Below are positions 22,833-34,781 of a stretch of 64,000 bases of DNA, one piece after another. The stretch covers positions 124,001 to 188,000 of the forward strand of contig JAIQDT010004999.1 in the NCBI GenBank assembly GCA_021521415.1, given 5' to 3'. The first letter of the stretch is position 1, and each line of letters starts with the position of its first letter. The DNA comes from Bidens hawaiensis (Eukaryota; Streptophyta; Magnoliopsida; Asterales; Asteraceae). The notes beneath the pieces are model-generated. The model was not told the DNA's origin. It did no database searches and saw only the letters and a list, made by a program, of their open reading frames with translations. The position numbers and the translations under genes are program-made.

Positions 22833-25436
22833 TTAAAATCTGGGGACCCAAGACCGATTGGTCTTGGGTCGATACATCCCGTACCTTGGCTGTCCAAAGT
22901 TAGTATCATAATCATTTCTGTGAGTCCTAACAGGATACCTTCTTGTGGATTGTCTATGAGGCCATCCAAACCGTCTTGAATTAAATGAATTATTAGTTAT
23001 GGTTTGGGTGTTACCAGTGAAAAACTGAGATCTATTTCTTTGAAAACCTGGATTAGTCCATTTTCTGAAATTCGATGGGTTTTTAGTTTTATCATTAAAT
23101 TGATTACTGTTAGCTCTTTTCTCAGATTTTAAAGGCCTCACACCTCTGAATTTTTGCTTCAGAGGGCAATCAGCAACAAGATGTCCTTGTTGATTACATC
23201 TAAAACAACACCTGTTTTCAACTTTCTTATCAAAAGTTGTCTTAGATGTTGAGGCTGTATTACTGCCCATTTGTCTCACATATAGTGGGACATACGGGTT
23301 TAGTGGAGACTTCTTTTCAGATGTTTTCTTTTTCTCTCCACTTTTTGGTAACACTTCCTCTTGATTTGTCTCACTCGACTCGGAAGACTTGTCCGAGTTA
23401 GATGAGACAGGACTCGGAGCAGAAATCTTAACACTTGCAACAGGCTTACTAACTTTTGGTTCTTTAATCGTTACTTTAACCGGAACTGTCTGACCATAGT
23501 CAACATCGACAGATTTCTGATTACTAGGGTCAAAAGTGTAATTATGATTGAAAGGTGGTGGAATTTCATGATAACCAATTCCTCCCCTTTTTGGAGAACC
23601 TTGATCACTAACGAGGTGATCAAGTATAGCGGAGGAATTTCTGAATTGTTCAAGTTTCCTGTTAAGTTCCACCACTTTTACCTGGTGATCAGCTATCTGT
23701 TTTTCCCTCTCAGCTATTAGTTTGGTTTTCTCTTCTAGAACTTCATAGCTAAGATCAATCACTTTAATTTTTTCAGCAAGCTTTGCTTTAAGACTTTTAA
23801 TATCTGTTTCACTAGCTTTAATTTTTACTTTGTAACTATTTTCTCTAGCTTTAGTGAAATGATGATCTTCTTTTAAAGTTTTATATTGCGCATCCAAACT
23901 AACAAACTGATCAGTTAGAGTTGTCAGTTGTTCAGACAGATGTTCACACTTAGTACAAGGGAGTTCAGTACTTACCTCGGAGAGCAGGTCTGCTACATCT
24001 GCCATGTACGCTTCATTTTCGCCAGTACCCTTCTCACTATCTGCATTTTCGATGTTTGCCAAGTTGGCCTGTTCAAATACTTCTTCAACATGCAGATTCC
24101 AGTTGTACTCCTCCTTCTGTCTGGAAATCATGGCTCTATAGTCATTACCACTACCACTTTGCTGTGTAGATCTGTTATGACTGCGTTCTACACGTTCATT
24201 CTTGCATTCTTTTGCAAAGTGGCCATTCTGCTGACAGTTGTAGCAGCGAACCTTCGTCTTATCAAACCCTGGCCTCTCACCGACAAACTTCCTGCCAGTC
24301 TTCTTCATGAACCTCTTTACCCTTCTCACTATCATGGCCATCTGCCACTGCAGATCCATCTCCTCCAGATCATCAGCATCGATCTGGTCATAGTCTTCAT
24401 CCAAAACTGCAGGATCAACGATCTTACCCTGAATGTAGTTCTCATACGAAGCAATAAAAGATGCATAGAGAGCAAACTGCTGTTCAGCAGATTTGACACT
24501 CATGGGCATCTTCGAGTAGTTGTTGTTTGAAACACTTGGGGAATAACTACTCTTGGTCGCTTGAGGTTGAGAAGCATTTGACCCTCCAGCTACATAGCAC
24601 ACATCACCGTTCATGTTGAGAGATACATGTCCCTCATGTATTGAGCTCGCGCCTGACTCTCCCTTAGAGTAATAAGCAGATGATTCAGTTTTCGAACTTG
24701 ATCCAGAGTTAACCTTTGCACCATACATACCCGGATCTTGAACCTGATCGGTAGGTATCTCCTTTCGTACCATGTTCAGTTCAAACGTTCTTAGCTTGTT
24801 AACTGCTGTCTCAAGGTCATAGTCAGCAAAGTCTTTATCTTCTCTCATCAACACTGTATACATCTCCCATTTTGGTGGGAGAGCATCAAGAAGCTTCTCA
24901 ACAATCTCATCTTCTTTGTATGCAATTGAATAGTTGCTGAGTTCAGTCATCAGATGATAATATCTAGTGATGATATCATCAAGTGATTCATTTTTCAGAT
25001 ACTTGAAGACCGAGAATTGGGTTTTTAGAAGCTTAATCTTCGAAGCACGAATTCCCACATTGCCCTCAAAACGGTTTTCAAGAGCTTCCCAAAGCTCTCT
25101 AGCAGTCTTATACTTTCTGAAAGTGTGCAGAATCTCTTGTGGAAGAGCCATTGTAATTGCTGCATGAGCTTTGCTTTCGGCTTCATACATTTTCTTCTCT
25201 TCATCTTCCATCTCTTTGTACTTCTTGATCTGATCACGACCCTCATACTCAGCAGTAGGTGGAATGTAACCATCTTGTATGCATACCCACATCTTGGCAT
25301 CTTGATACTTGACATATTGTTCAAAACGATCTTTCCACGCTACATAATCAGTTTTCTTAAGCATCTTGGGTGCCTTTGTAGCCGAACCTGCTTCTACTTC
25401 CATTTTTACTAATTCGGTAATGTTTATCGAAGACAT
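22833..25436 (-). CDS. gag: Extended Copia gag with two zinc knuckles flanking a coiled coil
   Basis: ATG at 25436 gives 867 residues. The N-terminal third is a UBN2/DUF4219-like capsid region ([30 protein letters not shown]). A first CCHC knuckle, [14 protein letters not shown], lies near residue 397. A long Lys/Glu/Leu heptad region (about 490-620) is predicted coiled coil. A Ser/Pro/Lys-rich stretch is followed by a second CCHC knuckle, [14 protein letters not shown], near residue 741, and a basic Arg/Asn-rich tail. The frame stops at TAA 22833-22835 and pol continues in the same frame. It would form the particle and bind the genomic RNA. An enlarged gag of this type fits Sireviruses. Confidence 0.9.
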   Translation of the reverse strand: MSSINITELVKMEVEAGSATKAPKMLKKTDYVAWKDRFEQYVKYQDAKMWVCIQDGYIPPTAEYEGRDQIKKYKEMEDEEKKMYEAESKAHAAITMALPQEILHTFRKYKTARELWEALENRFEGNVGIRASKIKLLKTQFSVFKYLKNESLDDIITRYYHLMTELSNYSIAYKEDEIVEKLLDALPPKWEMYTVLMREDKDFADYDLETAVNKLRTFELNMVRKEIPTDQVQDPGMYGAKVNSGSSSKTESSAYYSKGESGASSIHEGHVSLNMNGDVCYVAGGSNASQPQATKSSYSPSVSNNNYSKMPMSVKSAEQQFALYASFIASYENYIQGKIVDPAVLDEDYDQIDADDLEEMDLQWQMAMIVRRVKRFMKKTGRKFVGERPGFDKTKVRCYNCQQNGHFAKECKNERVERSHNRSTQQSGSGNDYRAMISRQKEEYNWNLHVEEVFEQANLANIENADSEKGTGENEAYMADVADLLSEVSTELPCTKCEHLSEQLTTLTDQFVSLDAQYKTLKEDHHFTKARENSYKVKIKASETDIKSLKAKLAEKIKVIDLSYEVLEEKTKLIAEREKQIADHQVKVVELNRKLEQFRNSSAILDHLVSDQGSPKRGGIGYHEIPPPFNHNYTFDPSNQKSVDVDYGQTVPVKVTIKEPKVSKPVASVKISAPSPVSSNSDKSSESSETNQEEVLPKSGEKKKTSEKKSPLNPYVPLYVRQMGSNTASTSKTTFDKKVENRCCFRCNQQGHLVADCPLKQKFRGVRPLKSEKRANSNQFNDKTKNPSNFRKWTNPGFQRNRSQFFTGNTQTITNNSFNSRRFGWPHRQSTRRYPVRTHRNDYDTNFGQPRYGMYRPKTNRSWVPRF

Positions 25437-25445
25437 CTTTCTCAA

Positions 25446-25948
25446 AACTCAAAGAAATCCGAAAATCAAAAATTTTATTTTCAAACAGCTCTGTAGGCGA
25501 AGTTGTGGATAACTTCGCTTAAAACTTAACTTCGCGTGAATCAGTAACTTCGCTAACTTTCATAAATTCGCTGGATTGGCGAACTTGAGAATAACTTCGC
25601 TTAAGTTGAGCGAACTTGGGAGGTAGGCGAAGTTGTGGGTAACTTCGCTTGAGGTAAGCGAACTTGAAGAGGTAGGCGAAGTTGTGGATAACTTCGCTTA
25701 ACCTTATATCTTCGCCGAAACCCTACTAACAGTGACGGCAACTTCGCCTGATGAACACGAAGTTTCTGCAGATTAGATTTCTGGGTTTTTCGAGGTTTGT
25801 GAAGGTGTTATGGGTTGTTTAAGATTGTAGGAGGAGAGTATAGCACAAAAGCTCAGAAAACTCGTCCCGCGAATAGTCGAACGGAACGATTTCTATACCC
25901 GCGTGATAATCCCGAACCACACAATCGAGCAAAAGCTCTGATACCAAT
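25446..25948 (-). promoter_or_regulatory. Leader of the Sirevirus-like element with motif array and primer-binding site
   Basis: The minus-strand primer site TGGTATCAGAGC (25935-25946, matching initiator Met-tRNA) begins two bases after the 5' LTR. Between it and gag, at 25490-25760, are about 15 GCGAAGTT/AACTTCGC half-sites or close variants, many as inverted pairs. This array is of the same kind as those in the LTRs and at 17480-18200. Confidence 0.85.
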
Positions 25949-26346
25949 TGTAGGTTCCCAGCCGGATCTACACGAGATATCGCATACTACGTAGGTGCGG
26001 AATCCCTACGTAAGACGTTACGAGTATAGAAAACACGATACGATAATCAAACACACGTTGTATTTCAACCGTTAACACGTGATACAATGATCACTAATAC
26101 AGACTCTCTCTGACTCGAATACACGAAAACTGAAACACTGAATGAATAATCTAAGCCGTAACCTAGTTTATATAATCACGACAACTTCGCCTGGCATGTT
26201 CAGGCGAAGTTGTCACTAACTTCGCTTGTCTAACAAGTTCGCCTATATCAGCGAACTTGTTAGCAACTTCGCTTATACAAAACATAAAACATTACAAACG
26301 CGATTACAGACACTAGACACTGAACTACTGACATCATGCACCAACA
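25949..26346 (-). repeat. 5' LTR of the Sirevirus-like element
   Basis: It pairs with 14095-14492 and differs at about five positions, for example ATCGCATAC against ATCGCGTAC. The inverted half-sites here are better matches to AACTTCGCC than those in the other LTR. Confidence 0.95.
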
Positions 26347-28725
26347 ATTATGAAAATGGAATCACCTGCTACCATCAAACAGGCTCAGACACTGAATGGA
26401 CGACTAGTCGCACTTAACCGCTTTTTGGCAAACCATGCAGATAGGTCGTTCTCATTCGTGTCAACATTGAGAAATTGCTTGAAGAAAACGCACTTCCGCT
26501 GGACATCAGAAGCGGAAGCAGCTTTTCAAGAGATTCGGTCACGCTTGATCGAACTCCCAATGCTCACAGCACCAGAAGTGGGGGAGGAATTAATTCTCTA
26601 CCTCTCCGTCACAGACAGAGCAACCGGGGCAGTCTTACTAGTAGAACGAAAAGGCATCCAGATGCCCATCTACTATGTAAGCCGCGTCTTAACAGACGTG
26701 GAAACCCGGTACTCCGCCCTGGAAAAATTAGTCTTAGCGCTTGTACAGGCTTCACGCAGGCTAAGACGATATTTCCAAGGCCACCCAATCACCATTCTCA
26801 CCAACTTCAAACTTGCAAACGTTCTAGGCAAACCCGAGTTGTCAGGGCGCCTAGCCAAATGGGCAATTGAGTTGGGAGAATACGCGATAAAGTACAAGCC
26901 AAGACCAGCCATAAAAGGCCAGGTCTTGGCCGACTTTATTGCAGAAGTCCCCGCTTCGCGGGAAAAAGAGTGCCAGGAAGAGGCTCAACCCTCTCCAGCA
27001 CAAGACATTAACGATGTCTGGCGACTCTATACTGATGGAGCAGCCAACAACGAAGGTTCAGGCGTAGGGTTGAAACTAACTAACCCATCAGGCCAAGAAT
27101 ACACTTACGCTATTCGGCTGGATTTCCCAAGTACGAATAACGAAGCGGAGTACGAAGCATTCTTGGCCGGATTAAGAATTGCGCGTAAGATGGGGGTGAA
27201 AAACTTGGAAGCCCACGTGGATTCCATGCTAGTAGCCAACCAGATAAACGGGACGTACACAGCCGTAAACGACACAATGGCCCTGTACCTCGCACAAGCA
27301 AAAACCCTTATGCGCGATTTCAACGATTGCAAAGTTGTGCACATCAAGCGAAGCGAAAACAAATCTGCGGATGCGTTAAGCAAGCTTGCATCGTTAGCCT
27401 TCACCCACTTGGGAAAGGACATCCGCGTTGAACTCCTTGGAGCACCATCAGTCCCGCACAAGGAAATTTGTGTCATCCAAACCGGTACGGAAACATGGAT
27501 GACGCCAATCATAAATTACCTTGCGACGGGTGTACTACCAGAGTCAAAGACACAGGCAAGAAAGATACGCTGTAAATCACAAAACTATCAACTCGTTGAT
27601 GACATACTTTACAGGCGTAATTTTCTTGGCCCACTCCTCAGATGCGTTGACGACCAAGATGCCGACTACCTCCTAAGAAAAGTATACGAAGGCATCTGTG
27701 GGATACATGCAGGTCCACGCGCAGTTGTAGCTAAGCTAAACAACGCGGGATACTTTTGGCCGGAGATGCACACGGATGCGCTGGCCTACATCAGAAAATG
27801 TAGGTCCTGCCAGCTCTACGCACCCAACACGCATCGCCCGAAGAACGAACTTGTTCCAGTCACTTCTTCATGGCCATTCCAGAAGTGGGCCATCGATGTG
27901 ACGGGCCCATTTCCCACAGCAGCAGGGAACGTTCAGTTCCTAGTGGTAGCCATCGACTACTTCACCAAGTGGATAGAAGCAAAACCCCTAGCCCAAACAA
28001 CTGCAAAACATATCAAAAAATTTATTTAGGAATTTTTTATTTGTCGTTTTGGACTTCCACAGAATTTGGTGAGCGATAACGGCACCAACTTTGCTGACCA
28101 GAAGCTACAAAAGTGGCTGAAAGAGCTTCAAATCACCCACACCTTTGCCTCAGTGGCACACCCGCAGGGTAATGGTGAGGTGGAAAGAGCAAACAAGAGC
28201 ATCGTCGACGGCATAAAGAAAAGACTCTTGGAGCATAGATCCGGCTGGGTGGACGAAGTTCCACATGTCCTTTGGGCAAACAGAACGCTGAAAAAAGCAA
28301 GCACGGGCGAAACCCCGTTCAGCCTCACCTATGGCACTGAAGCCATGGTTCCAATCGAGATTGGTCTACCCTCACCAAGAGTCATAACTCAACCAGAAGA
28401 CAGTGATGCGGAAAGACGGTTAGACCTTATGCTAACCGAAGAGCGCAAAGACTTAGCCGCAGCGCGTGAAGAGAACTACAAGCGACAAATGCAAAAGTAC
28501 TACAACACGCGGGTGAAAATCTGCAACTTCAATGTCGGAGACTACATACTGCGTAACAACGAGGCTTCGAACCAGGAGCGCCCAGGAAAGCTGGCCCCAA
28601 TCTGGGAAGGGCCATACATTATTAAAGAAGTTCTGGGAAAGGGCGCATACCGGCTCGAAAGGCTCGATGGCACCCCCATCCCAAGAACATGGAATGGAGC
28701 TCAATTACGCAGATGCTACATGTAG
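26347..28725 (+). pseudogene. RNase H and integrase part of pol, Ty3/gypsy element, downstream of the nested insert
   Basis: This continues the frame broken at 14094. It has the RT-linked RNase H region and then a second RNase H-like domain with LYTDGAANNEGSG and NNEAEYEAFLAGL, as in the dual RNase H of Tat elements. Integrase has an HHCC zinc region (GIHAGPRA to CRSCQLY) and WAIDVTGPF. TAG at 28027-28029 then interrupts it where a Trp codon is usual, so a single G-to-A change suffices. The frame reopens with VSDNGTNFAD and GEVERANKSI, supplying the remaining catalytic D and E, and ends at TAG 28723-28725. Apart from that stop the region is open. Confidence 0.9.
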
Positions 28726-29280
28726 ATCAATTCCAAACTTGTAACGAACAGGCCTAGAGCCACTTCTAATGGAAATGATTCTCCTTATCACATTGATGTT
28801 GATAGCCTTACCTTTATACTTATGAACTGACCACACTGATATGCCGGTATTCACCGCATAAATAAGTGAGGGAGGAAGTAAGTCGTTGCGTGTGGAAAGC
28901 GGCACAACCCGCATAAACATAAAAACAGTAAAAATTTCTAAGGGGAAGATGAGGAAAACCTTCACGCAGGTCAGACATAGATGAAGTTTGGTCATCCTAC
29001 TAAGTGAAAGTGACGGTCCTACCCGCAAAATCATGATAGAGGAAACAGAACATTAACCTATTATCTGACACGCGTCGAAAGGTTAACTTATTCAAAACAC
29101 TTAGAAAACTGCTAAGTTAAACTAAAATATGCATGAGCAAATCATATAATGTTTACAAGGCAAGGCGTTAACAAAACATTTATATTCACATTAAAAGCTG
29201 TTCAAACATTACAAAATGGCTAGGTATCTACCCGCCTACAAAAAGTACAAATTTATCCTAACTTGGAGGATTCTGAAGAT
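28726..29280. other. Spacer between pol and the antisense gene
   Basis: No supported ORF. It lies between two convergent coding regions and would contain both 3' ends. No terminator or poly(A) motif could be assigned with confidence. Confidence 0.5.
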
Positions 29281-32200
29281 TCAGGCTTCGGGACCACTTC
29301 CTCCAAACCCACTTGAACCCGCACTATCAGTTGGCTGCGGCGGTTCGAGGAAAGCTTTGAGAACAGCTAGCCCGTCATCAGCAGCGGCAACTTCATTAAC
29401 CTTCTCCACAACCGGATGAGAGAAAGCAGCATACTGGTTCACAGCTTGGTCATAGGCAGCTTCAGTGTCAACATCGTGTAGAGGAAATTTGGAAGGCGGG
29501 ATGCCTTTCTCTGCAAATCCTAGACCAAGCAAGAAACCAGTTTTCTCTCCATCCTCATGAGAAGCGTTGAGGGCTGCACTCATGGCATCATCATAGGATG
29601 TGTTCGCGAAATTCCGATGCACAACCTACAAAAAAAGAAAAAAAAAAAAAACTTTTCTAAGTATAAAGAAAAAAGCAAAAAGCAAAGAATAATTGAGCTA
29701 TGCGTACCTGCGGCAACGCTTCTCGTAGAAGCCAATCTTTATTGGACAAGGACTCTTGAAGGGTAGTTTGAGCTTGATCGCATGCGCGTTCGGCCTCATT
29801 CTTATTAAGGTTGGCAAGCAACACTTCCTTGGCAGCAGCCTCCTCAACGCTTTAAGCTTGCGCTCAGTGCGATCAAGCACACCCTTCTGATCCAAGAGCT
29901 CCTGTAGCTTCTTGGCATCCTCCAAAGCCAAAGCCTCATGAGCCTGCTGAAGCTTCTCCAGTTTGGCTTTCAGTTCTTCATTCTCAGATCGTAGAGACTC
30001 AGCAACGGCTTCAGCTTTTGTGGCCCTTTCAGTGGCATTACGCGCCGTTTCCTTAGCCAACTTAAGTTGTTCATTAACAACTTGAGTAGCCTTGGAACGG
30101 GCCTCATGCCTGGCTTGGATTTCGGCCTCAAGATCCTTGAAGGCCTTCTCTTTCTCAGCAGCGGTGGCGGCAAGCTTCTTGTTCTCCTCCCGCAGCGATC
30201 GCACCTAAGCCCCCTCCAAGCTACGCGCAGTCTTTAACTTATCGTTTTCACGACAAAGTAATTCGACACGCGGCTGCATCCGGGCGAGTAGAATTCGGAG
30301 CTCGGTGGACAACCGGCCTTCCTGGTAACTAACCATGGCCTCCCCCAATGCACCACTTGGAGCGGCATGGCGCGCCCAGTCGACGCAGTCTGCAGCCGTC
30401 CTGAGAGTTGTCCCTCGGCGGATATTCCACCTTGGGGCATAGACTTCATTGGAATCCGAAACTGCGAAAACATAAAACAGTTAGGAAAAAATGACAAGGA
30501 TGGATAACAGGCCAAAGTAACCCCACGCACCTGTAGGGTCGATAACAGGCCGATAGCCGCTAAACCCATCACCTGAACCTAAAGGATATCCATCCAAGAG
30601 GTCAAGGAGATGGGAAGGAGGCAAAGATTGGACTCCCTCATCAACAGAGGTAAATCTATAGGTCCCAACTCTAAACGTACTTGAAGAACCGGCCAAGGAC
30701 GAGGTAGTCACTGACGCCGAATGTGACACTGTAGAAGCCACTGAGGTAGAGACCATCGGAGATGAACTCATTTGAGATGAACTCATAACCGTGGTAGACG
30801 CTGCGGATGAGCGCACAGAAAAAGTCACCGCCGGTCCGGTGAATGATGTAGTAAAGATAGCACTGACGGCCGGCGGAGAAGTTGAACTGCTCAACGCAGC
30901 AACGAAAGTGGACGCCATCGTCGGCACAGCAGCCATGACAGATGACGTCATAACCGGAACAGTCGCTTCAACAGTATAAGCAACTGAACCAGTACCAGAA
31001 ACAGGCGCAGCCGCCTGGGTCATCGCCTTGGATAGGTTGACCAACCCTATCGTCGTGGGTCCTGAACCACTTCCTCCAGCACCGCTCTCAAAAGCAGATA
31101 AGTCCACTCCTGCATAAAGAAACCAAAGATATAAAAAACAAAGGCGGAAGGAAATGCGGAAAAGATACACAAAGTATACTTACTGGTTTTCCTGATCTTG
31201 AAAGCCCTGACAGGCGGAGATGGACCCGATGAAACTGGCCTCTTCACGCCAGTTACCTTCGCAACGCTTGGCGGCTCGGAAGGGACAACCGTTGTCTCAA
31301 CCTCTGAGACAATGGTCTCGTCACCACCACCAAGATTCCCCACCGCCTCCTCACTTTCAGTCTCGGAGTCAGACTGATTCCCCAAGTCAACTAAGGTAGC
31401 AACCTTCGTTTTGCCCTTCACGCTGGCCGCCTTCTTTTTCCTTACGATAAAAGGCCCATCTGCGGATCCCTCATCAGAAGATGACAAGATCAGAGGAATT
31501 CCAGCAGAAGTTTGAGCATGAAGAGGACGAGGATTAAAGAACTCCTTACCTGGCCGAGTGGCGCTTAAAATCTCGTGGCCTGGCGGGTAGACCTCTACGA
31601 ATCTATCCGCAGTCTGCTTCAAAATGGGCAACTCGTTCTCATCAAGGTCACGAGTACCCAACCGTGCGGGACCACCAGTCTCCCGCGGGTGCAAGAGCGA
31701 CTGTAAGTTGTTCCCTTCTGAAATAAAAACGATAAAAATGTTAGAAGGAAATCCTAAACCAACACAAAAGACGGAGCATACCATAAGGAATATAGTTCAA
31801 ACCGTATTCAAGAACGATGGGTATTTGCGGCGTCCCAGACCCGGCATCCTTCCACACGCGGCTCATCCCAAGCATGACCATCCCAGACTCCGCGAAGCGA
31901 TAAACAGGAGTCCGAATCTGGGAAATCTTGGTGAACCATTCCGTCTCCTGGTAATTGGAGGCCGGAAGGTTGGGAAGTGCCTTCCCATTCTTGAACGTCA
32001 TCGCGATGGGAACGACACGAGCAGAAATGTAGAAAAACTCCCGCTTCCAAGAACGAAGACTACGCTTAGTAGCGCAGATCTTCAAACCCTTGATCCGAGT
32101 GACAAGGGTATACCAACCCTGGATGCACCTCCAAGTATAGAAGGTCATCAGGCGGTCGACTCGAGGCTCGATACCCAAAATACGGCACACCCATTCGAAA

Positions 32201-32562
32201 TGGCGAACTTTGGCAATTGCCATTGGGTGCACCTCTGTCAGATGAACACCGTGTTTCTCCAAAACACGGTATACGAACTTCGTTAATGGGAATCTTAGAT
32301 TCCCATATAGGAAGAACGAAGCGTAAACCCCTATCTTGCCCTTAGGGGCATCGTACACCGTCTGGTGGGCCTCCGGGAACTCTGGCTCATAGGGCTCCAG
32401 CATGAACTTCTTGACGATGTAATGGTATACATCGACAGAAAGAGTACACTGACACTCGCCAGCAGTACTCTTATCGTCCTAATCGGACGTGGACGTAGGG
32501 TTCTCGAGGTAAACGTCGGACTCCTCGACGTTAACCTCCGGGTCATGAGTAGAAGAAGACAT
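29281..32562 (-). pseudogene. Intron-containing antisense gene of the Ty3/gypsy element ('putative gypsy-type transposon' domain)
   Basis: Five exons are supported by GT-AG sites and phase: 32562-31782, 31717-31184, 31109-30531, 30461-29708 and 29625-29281. Exon 1 encodes a domain like the Pfam 'putative gypsy type transposon' (Transposase_28) family, with KGKIGVYASFF and KVRHFEWVCRILG. Exon 2 has an acidic and Lys-rich linker, exon 3 is Ser/Thr/Ala-rich low complexity, exon 4 is a long Glu/Lys/Ala coiled coil, and exon 5 is a short globular tail. Damage: TAG at codon 28 (32479-32481), TAG in exon 4 (30205-30207) and a 1-nt frameshift near 29850. It lies opposite to the retroelement's own coding strand. 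The molecular role is not known. Confidence 0.75.
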
Positions 32563-33509
32563 TTTTTAAATGTTAAAGATGAAAGAAAGCGGTATCAGGA
32601 GAATGCTCGCCGGAAAAGATGAGTATTCGCCGGAAATCGCTTAAAAGGAAAAGGAGAGCGAAGTGAAGATAATGGACGAAATGCACCCTCTCCCCCTTAT
32701 ATACTCATCGCAATGAATGCGATGAATTTAATGCGGATGAGAGAGAAAGCGCAGGCGCAATGCCACGGCGACACGTGTGGATAAAGCAAGCTGGCAACAG
32801 GTGTCGGAATGGCGTGTGTCATGAAACTCGCGCCCACGCGCCTGAAAAAGCGTCCTGATTGACCACATGCTGTCACGTCGTCATAACTTCCTGCACATCC
32901 TGAAACCGTCAGAAGACGCCAACGTCCCTTCAACCGTTTGGACTGTCCTTATCCTTTCACCAACTCTCCGAATTCCAAAAGGATTCAAAAAGATTCAAAA
33001 ATAAGAGGGAATATACCCCCTTACCTTGGAAAGCAAGAAACCATAAGACAAGTGCGGGTACAGTGTCAAGGCGAAACCCTTCACATACTTAGCACTTGCA
33101 GGGAATTGAAGCCAAGAAGATCGATCTTATCGGCCATGCTTGCGGAAAGAGAAATAACACCCCCGCATGGCGGGAACGTTGAGAACTAGATTGTTTGAAG
33201 CTCCAATGTGGAATTGGTTGTTTAACATAACTGATCACTATGTCAAAAACTACCAAAACCTCGTGGAGAATCTACAAGTGAAACTCAACGCTCCCGACTT
33301 GCGAAGAGGTTACACCTACCCGCATCATACCCAAAGATCGGGCAGAAAAGTCTTGAATTTTCTGCAAGTGACATTAGGAAAACCGCGGGAAGAATCCCCA
33401 CGGAGAACCTTAAAAAACGAAAATCCCTCTTTAAAACCCCTTGCTTAAAGTCCAAAAGTTCCCCTCACTTATTAACAATTCATGAGAACAACAATGGACT
33501 GGGGGGACT
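32563..33509. other. 3' non-coding region of the Ty3/gypsy element, promoter region of the antisense gene
   Basis: A minus-strand TATA box, TATATAAG, lies at 32696-32703, about 135 bases before the antisense ATG at 32562. Plus-strand ORFs here have no recognisable motif. The right end has a G-rich tract, GGGGGGACT (33501-33509), directly before the 3' LTR, which is the likely polypurine tract. Confidence 0.6.
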
Positions 33510-34376
33510 TGAAGAGGTAGGTCCCCGCAAAGCCCAGTTGGACCCGCAAGACTCACCTTGAAGAGGTACGTCTGCGCAAAGACCAACTGGATCCGCAGGA
33601 CCCACCATGCTCAGAGAGATGAAGACCTTACACGCAGTAAGCCAGCTGTTCCCGTAGGAAAGCCTCCCTTGGTACAGTACCCTGCCTGTCCCCGCAGCTG
33701 TGGGTACAAGCCAAGAAGGAAGGCTACCCGCACTAACAGTAAGGCTACACGCATAAGGCACTAACTCTATACTTCAGCAATGTCACCTGAAGAAGGAATG
33801 AGCAGGGCGGGAATATTCCCGCCCAAAAGAGCCAGTCCGTACGCTTCCAGAAGATCTTTTGTACTATACCTACCAAGGTATGGACAAATAGACAAGATCT
33901 GACAAAAGCAGCCCATGAACCAATCATAGGGTGACAGCTCACTGACAATAGTACGAGGAGGAGCACGCTCCAGTATAAAATGTCACTATCAGCCGCTGCC
34001 TACCCACCAACTCCCATCGTGGCACGAACGTAGCCCGTAGTTGGTGGAAAAGGAATATTATACAGCTGGCCATACCTGCTTGAAAACCTACCTTCGGCTA
34101 TAAATACTCCAACACCTTGGAACGGTATCATCATCTTCTCTCTAGCTATTTCTCTCTATATACACTTATATTCAGAGCAATCTAGCCTGATTCTCACGCC
34201 GGAGGGTGGTCACAAGAGGAACCCCCCCCCCCCCCCTCTTCTCAGTGACGAGCTTACGGTGTCTGTTTTGCAGGTTGAGAAGAATAACCATCTTTGCCGG
34301 ACCTAACCCTCGTGGGAAACATCTACTTAACCCTAAGATTATCCTTAATCTGCCGGGGTCATTTAGTGTTTCTTCA
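33510..34376 (+). repeat. 3' LTR of the Ty3/gypsy element
   Basis: TGAAGAGG...TTTCTTCA, 867 bp. It has a single copy of the 200-bp unit duplicated in the other LTR, the same TATAAATA box near 34098, and a longer C run near 34220. It ends about 400 bases beyond the COG3 stop codon, so the LTR lies at the 3' border of COG3 and transcribes toward it. Confidence 0.95.
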
Positions 34377-34381
34377 GCTAT

Positions 34382-34781
34382 TGTTAATGATTAGTTAATC
34401 AACTAAAGACTATAGTAATAGAATTCAAACCTAACTGAGATAATGTGCAGGTTTTGCAATAGATGCGCATAGAGCTTACATCCTGGTATGATGCATGCTG
34501 CAAGTTAGACTGTTATAGTCTAAACTATATGTGTTTAGAAAGTATGACGATTATTTGTAAGAAAACTTTTTATGGTATTTTATAATTTTCAGCAACACAA
34601 GTCTATCTGTCATACAATTCTATACAATTAACAGTCCATAAAAATATTAAATTGTTAGTCAATGACAAAAACCTAACAAACAGATCATACACAAAAAACT
34701 ACAATGATGCCGGAGGTTTAAAACGATTAATGAATTTCGTGCTTGATGATCGTTTTGGCATCTATTTCTGATTATCCAACT
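34382..34781 (-). other. 3' UTR/downstream region of COG3
   Basis: About 400 bases remain between the COG3 stop (34782-34784) and the target duplication of the Ty3/gypsy element. It is AT-rich with no ORF. It should contain the COG3 poly(A) site unless transcription now ends inside the LTR. Confidence 0.6.

Larger units (their letters stand above)
14095..26346 (-). mobile_element. Sirevirus-like Ty1/copia LTR retrotransposon nested in the Ty3/gypsy pol gene
   Basis: Identical-length 398-bp LTRs (14095-14492, 25949-26346) are flanked by the perfect duplication ATTAT (14090-14094, 26347-26351). Transcription is on the minus strand. The element has an iMet-type primer site, a polypurine tract, a long gag with two zinc knuckles, a stop codon, an intact pol (protease, integrase, RT, RNase H in Copia order) and a third long ORF behind pol. 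A gag-stop-pol layout plus a third ORF is the Sirevirus plan. The LTRs differ at about five positions. Pol is open throughout and the only clear lesion is one stop in the third ORF. This may be a recently active family. Confidence 0.92.
10000..34376 (+). mobile_element. Ty3/gypsy (Tat-type) LTR retrotransposon, interrupted by a nested element
   Basis: TG...CA LTRs at 10000-11059 and 33510-34376 are flanked by the perfect 5-bp duplication GCTAT (9995-9999, 34377-34381). The order is gag, protease, RT, RNase H, integrase on the plus strand, with integrase downstream of RT, which is the Ty3/gypsy order. An antisense gene at 29281-32562 resembles the extra antisense ORF of Tat/Retand-type elements. 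A 12,252-bp Copia element (14095-26346) interrupts pol. About nine substitutions separate the LTRs over ~865 aligned bases, so insertion was fairly recent. Gag has stops and frameshifts, RT has a changed active site and integrase has one stop, so the copy is defective. Confidence 0.95.
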
